Source: Opitutaceae bacterium UBA3033
Lineage (GTDB): Bacteria > Verrucomicrobiota > Verrucomicrobiia > Opitutales > Opitutaceae
Reading direction: 5' to 3'
DNA: 16,514 bases
Assembly: GCA_002367815.1 (NCBI GenBank)
Contig: DFDG01000109.1
Coordinates: forward strand, 1-16,514
Shown: positions 14,353 through 16,514 of the stretch, piece after piece
How the letters are laid out: each line of letters opens with the position of its first letter
Position numbering within the stretch: position 1 is the first letter of the stretch
Made by a program: the position numbers and the translations under genes
Notes under the pieces: model-generated
The model's database searches: none
The model's input: the letters and a program-made list of their open reading frames with translations, nothing else
What the model was told of the DNA's origin: nothing

Positions 14353-16239
14353 ATGGGACACGGCGACCAAAACTTGAATCTACCCGGCGATCACAATTTC
14401 GCCCCCGATCCTAAACGTGTCCAGGAGCTGCTCGCACTCATCGACGGGCCATTCCATTTAGGCAAGCCGGCGACTGACCGGGCAGCATGGGTTGCCCTTC
14501 GCAACAGCGAGGTGGGAGAACGACTGCTGCATGAAGCCGAGATAGCAGGACGAGGTGAACCGCAAGCTCACATCACCAATGAAGATTGTCTCTATGTCGT
14601 GGAGACAAAAGACCGCAGCAAGTTTGACCCCCTGCCTCATCGTGTCCGGACGAGACTAACTTTGCTCCCTATTGCCGAGTGTCTCGAATCCGATGGTAAA
14701 TATTTGGACCGGATCGAAGAAGACGTCGAGCGACTCTGCGCACTCAACATGTGGACTTTCCCGCTCCATCAATTGGGTAAAGAACTTTACGAGCGAGAAA
14801 CCATCTTTACCGATCTGGCCTCCACTCACTATGCAGGAAATCTTACCAGCATCCTCCATCTGCTGGAGGGTCGATTGAAACCGGAAACCAGCCAGTTAAT
14901 CCGCGATGAGATCGAAACCCGGATATTCAAGCCGTTTGAGGAACGCGTTAAAACCGGACGCGACGGGTTCTGGTGGTTCATCGTCAATCACAACTGGAAC
15001 AGCGTTTGCCTGTCCCAAATCCTCAGCTGCGCCTTGCGTCTGAAGGAAGACCCACAGGAAAGGGCGTGGTATATCGCCACCGTCGAAAAACTCCTCAAAC
15101 ACTCAGAGGACAGTTTTGAACACAGCGGTTTCTATATCGAGGGGGTGGGTTACTGGGTCTACGGATACAGCCACTATGTGCTGGCGGCGGAATTGGTCCG
15201 TGGGGCGACCGGTGGTCAGATCGATTGGATGAAAAAACCACGCGTCGAAAAAGCGTCACACTTCGGTCATCGGATGGAAATCCAACAGCAAGCTTACCCA
15301 ACTTTTGCCGACTGCAAGCGCGATGTGCTCCCCTCACAGTGGTTGATGAATTGGCTGAATAACCGCATCGATCCGGATCGCGAAACTCGAAAAACAGCAA
15401 TACCGATCAACGCTTTTGATCCGATCCACTTCCAATTTTCACCAATCATTCACCTGCTACTCTTTCATCAGATCGACCCAAATAAGGCTTACGCCGTGGA
15501 TGAAGGCCATGAAATCCGCGATTGGTTTGAAGATGTGCAATTCCTGATCAGTCGTCCCTGGAAAAATTCCCCGTCACGTCTAGCGGCAACCTTCAAGGGC
15601 GGGCATAACGGATCCAATCACAACCACAACGATCTCGGCACGTTTACCGTTCTGTCTGGCAAAGAAGAACTGCTCACAGATCCGGGAGCCGAGGTATATG
15701 ATAAGCGCACTTTCAGTGTGAATCGCTATGAGGGGGATCTGCTGAATTCTTTCGGGCATCCCGTGCCAGTCGTTGGAGGCAAACTGCAGTTTCCTGACAA
15801 AATCTACCACCGGACCGGTTATGGTCGCGATGCCTATACCGTGCTTGTTGATACGACTTTTACGGAGGAGCGCGATCAAGTGATTCTCGAAATGGATCGT
15901 GCCTACAAAGTCCCCCACTTGGAAAACCTGATTCGCGCGTTCCGCTATGACCGGGCTGGGAAAGGTTCAGTCGCAGTATCCGATCAAATCAAATTTTCAA
16001 AACCGGATAACTACGAAACCGCGCTGATCACCTATGCGAATTGGGAGCATACCAAGGACGGCAATCTTCGTATCTCCGCCAATGGAGAGGCCATTGAAGT
16101 GGAAGTCTCTTGTGAACAAGGAGAACTGGAGTTCGCTCACTGTGTAATTCAGGAGAGCTCGACTCCGACGCGACTCAGCTGGCGGTTACGTAAACCCATC
16201 TTGGAAGCCACGGTCCATATCCGGGTAACCCCGATATAA
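14353..16239 (+). CDS. Heparinase II/III-family protein, likely polysaccharide lyase, no signal peptide
   Basis: A 628-residue protein. The first 400 residues or so are helical, as in the (alpha/alpha) toroid of polysaccharide lyases. They include FWWFIVNHNWNSVCLSQIL (206-224) and EGVGYWVYGYSHYVLAAEL (263-281), where a histidine/asparagine pair (213, 214) and tyrosines (267, 270, 272) fit the catalytic tyrosine region. The second part is beta-rich and carries the family core GGHNGSNHNHNDLGTF (416-431; H423 and H425) followed by LLTDPGAEVYDKRTF (440-454). Heparinase II/III enzymes cleave uronic-acid-containing glycans by elimination. The N-terminus is polar (MGHGDQNLNLPGDHN) with no signal peptide, so the enzyme seems cytoplasmic and may act on imported oligosaccharides. 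No sulphatase, transporter or other CAZyme is nearby, so the substrate is unknown. Confidence 0.82.
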   Translation: MGHGDQNLNLPGDHNFAPDPKRVQELLALIDGPFHLGKPATDRAAWVALRNSEVGERLLHEAEIAGRGEPQAHITNEDCLYVVETKDRSKFDPLPHRVRTRLTLLPIAECLESDGKYLDRIEEDVERLCALNMWTFPLHQLGKELYERETIFTDLASTHYAGNLTSILHLLEGRLKPETSQLIRDEIETRIFKPFEERVKTGRDGFWWFIVNHNWNSVCLSQILSCALRLKEDPQERAWYIATVEKLLKHSEDSFEHSGFYIEGVGYWVYGYSHYVLAAELVRGATGGQIDWMKKPRVEKASHFGHRMEIQQQAYPTFADCKRDVLPSQWLMNWLNNRIDPDRETRKTAIPINAFDPIHFQFSPIIHLLLFHQIDPNKAYAVDEGHEIRDWFEDVQFLISRPWKNSPSRLAATFKGGHNGSNHNHNDLGTFTVLSGKEELLTDPGAEVYDKRTFSVNRYEGDLLNSFGHPVPVVGGKLQFPDKIYHRTGYGRDAYTVLVDTTFTEERDQVILEMDRAYKVPHLENLIRAFRYDRAGKGSVAVSDQIKFSKPDNYETALITYANWEHTKDGNLRISANGEAIEVEVSCEQGELEFAHCVIQESSTPTRLSWRLRKPILEATVHIRVTPI

Positions 16240-16333
16240 TCTTCGGAACTGATCGGGTATTTCTCCAACACGAACTTCTGTCGGAAAAAATTTGGCTTAT
16301 GACAAAAATAATGCTGGACGAATATGCGTCATA

Positions 16334-16480
16334 TGATGCAAGTTGGCCCCGCATCAGGAACGAGCCAGCCTTAAAAAGCTGACTCCGCCAACCGGGCCGG
16401 GAGCGGCCACGGTGGATCGAGGAAAACCTCGGATGTGCGTCACCCGCAAGGGGGGCGAACCAAGAACGCTCCCGAAGACG
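16334..16480 (+). ncRNA. Candidate structured RNA or leader upstream of the terminator
   Basis: No gene is supported after 16239. Instead a GC-rich stretch with several potential hairpins precedes an intrinsic terminator. The possible stems are TGATGC (16334-16339) with GCATCA (16351-16356); CAGC (16366-16369) with GCTG (16378-16381); a long stem 16388-16399 with 16404-16415, loop GGAG, broken by two bulged adenines; and CGAGG-AAAA-CCTCG (16418-16431). An alternative is CGGGAGCG (16398-16405) with CGCTCCCG (16467-16474). The long stem and the alternative are mutually exclusive, a pattern seen in switches. I do not recognise a known family. It may be a small RNA or the leader of a gene beyond the window. 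Strand is inferred from the terminator. Confidence 0.4.
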
Positions 16481-16514
16481 AAACCGATCTGATGCCAATT
16501 AGATCGGTTTTTTT
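16481..16514 (+). terminator. Intrinsic (rho-independent) terminator
   Basis: AACCGATCT (16482-16490) pairs perfectly with AGATCGGTT (16501-16509) around a ten-base loop, extended by one A-T pair, and is followed by an unbroken run of T from 16508 to the window end. This is a standard intrinsic terminator read on the + strand. It lies about 240 bp after the heparinase-like stop, rather far for that gene. It more likely ends the short RNA before it, or attenuates a gene beyond the window. Confidence 0.85.

Noticed and set aside
16399..16480. Cobalamin riboswitch-like strings (CACCCGCAA, CCCGAAGAC)
   Set aside because: The conserved GGUG-AA-UCC segment and the ACUGU part of the B12-box context are missing, so the match is only in short pieces.
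16478..16495. Hammerhead-like CGAAAC and CTGATG
   Set aside because: The order and the stem between them belong to the terminator, and the remaining core bases are absent.
16175..16498. Open frame of 107 codons on the minus strand at the window end
   Set aside because: It overlaps the end of the heparinase-like gene and the structured region, and its sequence shows no domain or plausible composition.

Overview
The window reads as ordinary chromosome of a Gram-negative bacterium, most likely a verrucomicrobial (Opitutae-type) member of the PVC group. This is an inference from gene content. It has an LPS export cassette (kdsC, lptC, lptA, lptB) joined to hprK, an E1 dehydrogenase with alpha and beta parts fused in one chain, a DUF3127 OB-fold protein, and DNA of moderately high GC. 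None of the predicted starts has a convincing Shine-Dalgarno sequence, and most have a C directly before the start codon. I see no mobile element, CRISPR array, tRNA or rRNA, and no clear defence or secretion system.

Layout. 143-1018 (+) is an EamA/DMT membrane transporter. It converges on a PhyH-type dioxygenase (1106-1945, -), and a perfect 17-bp inverted repeat (1019-1097) lies between them. A HAD phosphatase (2049-2738, +) meets a BamE/SmpA-like lipoprotein (2739-3158, -) stop codon to stop codon. The lipoprotein is divergent from an actinobacterial-type RpiB (3231-3674, +). Next come a decayed GNAT acetyltransferase with several frameshifts (about 3778-4210) and a MarR regulator (4290-4751, +).

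From 4883 to 10975 all genes are on the + strand and tightly packed: the fused E1 alpha/beta subunit, kdsC, lptC, lptA, lptB, hprK and rph. Four-base overlaps join kdsC-lptC and lptC-lptA, and later gaps are only 3-8 bp. This run serves Kdo synthesis, LPS transport to the outer membrane, HPr-based carbon signalling and tRNA 3' processing. A phage CII-like DNA-binding protein (10993-11463, -) is divergent from sucC-sucD (11591-13738, +), the TCA-cycle succinyl-CoA ligase pair. A DUF3127 OB-fold protein with an SSB-like acidic tip (13809-14174, -) is divergent from a heparinase II/III-like protein without a signal peptide (14353-16239, +).

The last 275 bases hold no gene. They contain a series of potential hairpins ending in a textbook intrinsic terminator at the window edge. 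This could be a small RNA or the attenuated leader of a gene beyond the window, and it is the least explained part of the sequence. The other points worth following are the start-codon context, the inverted repeat and the decayed GNAT gene.
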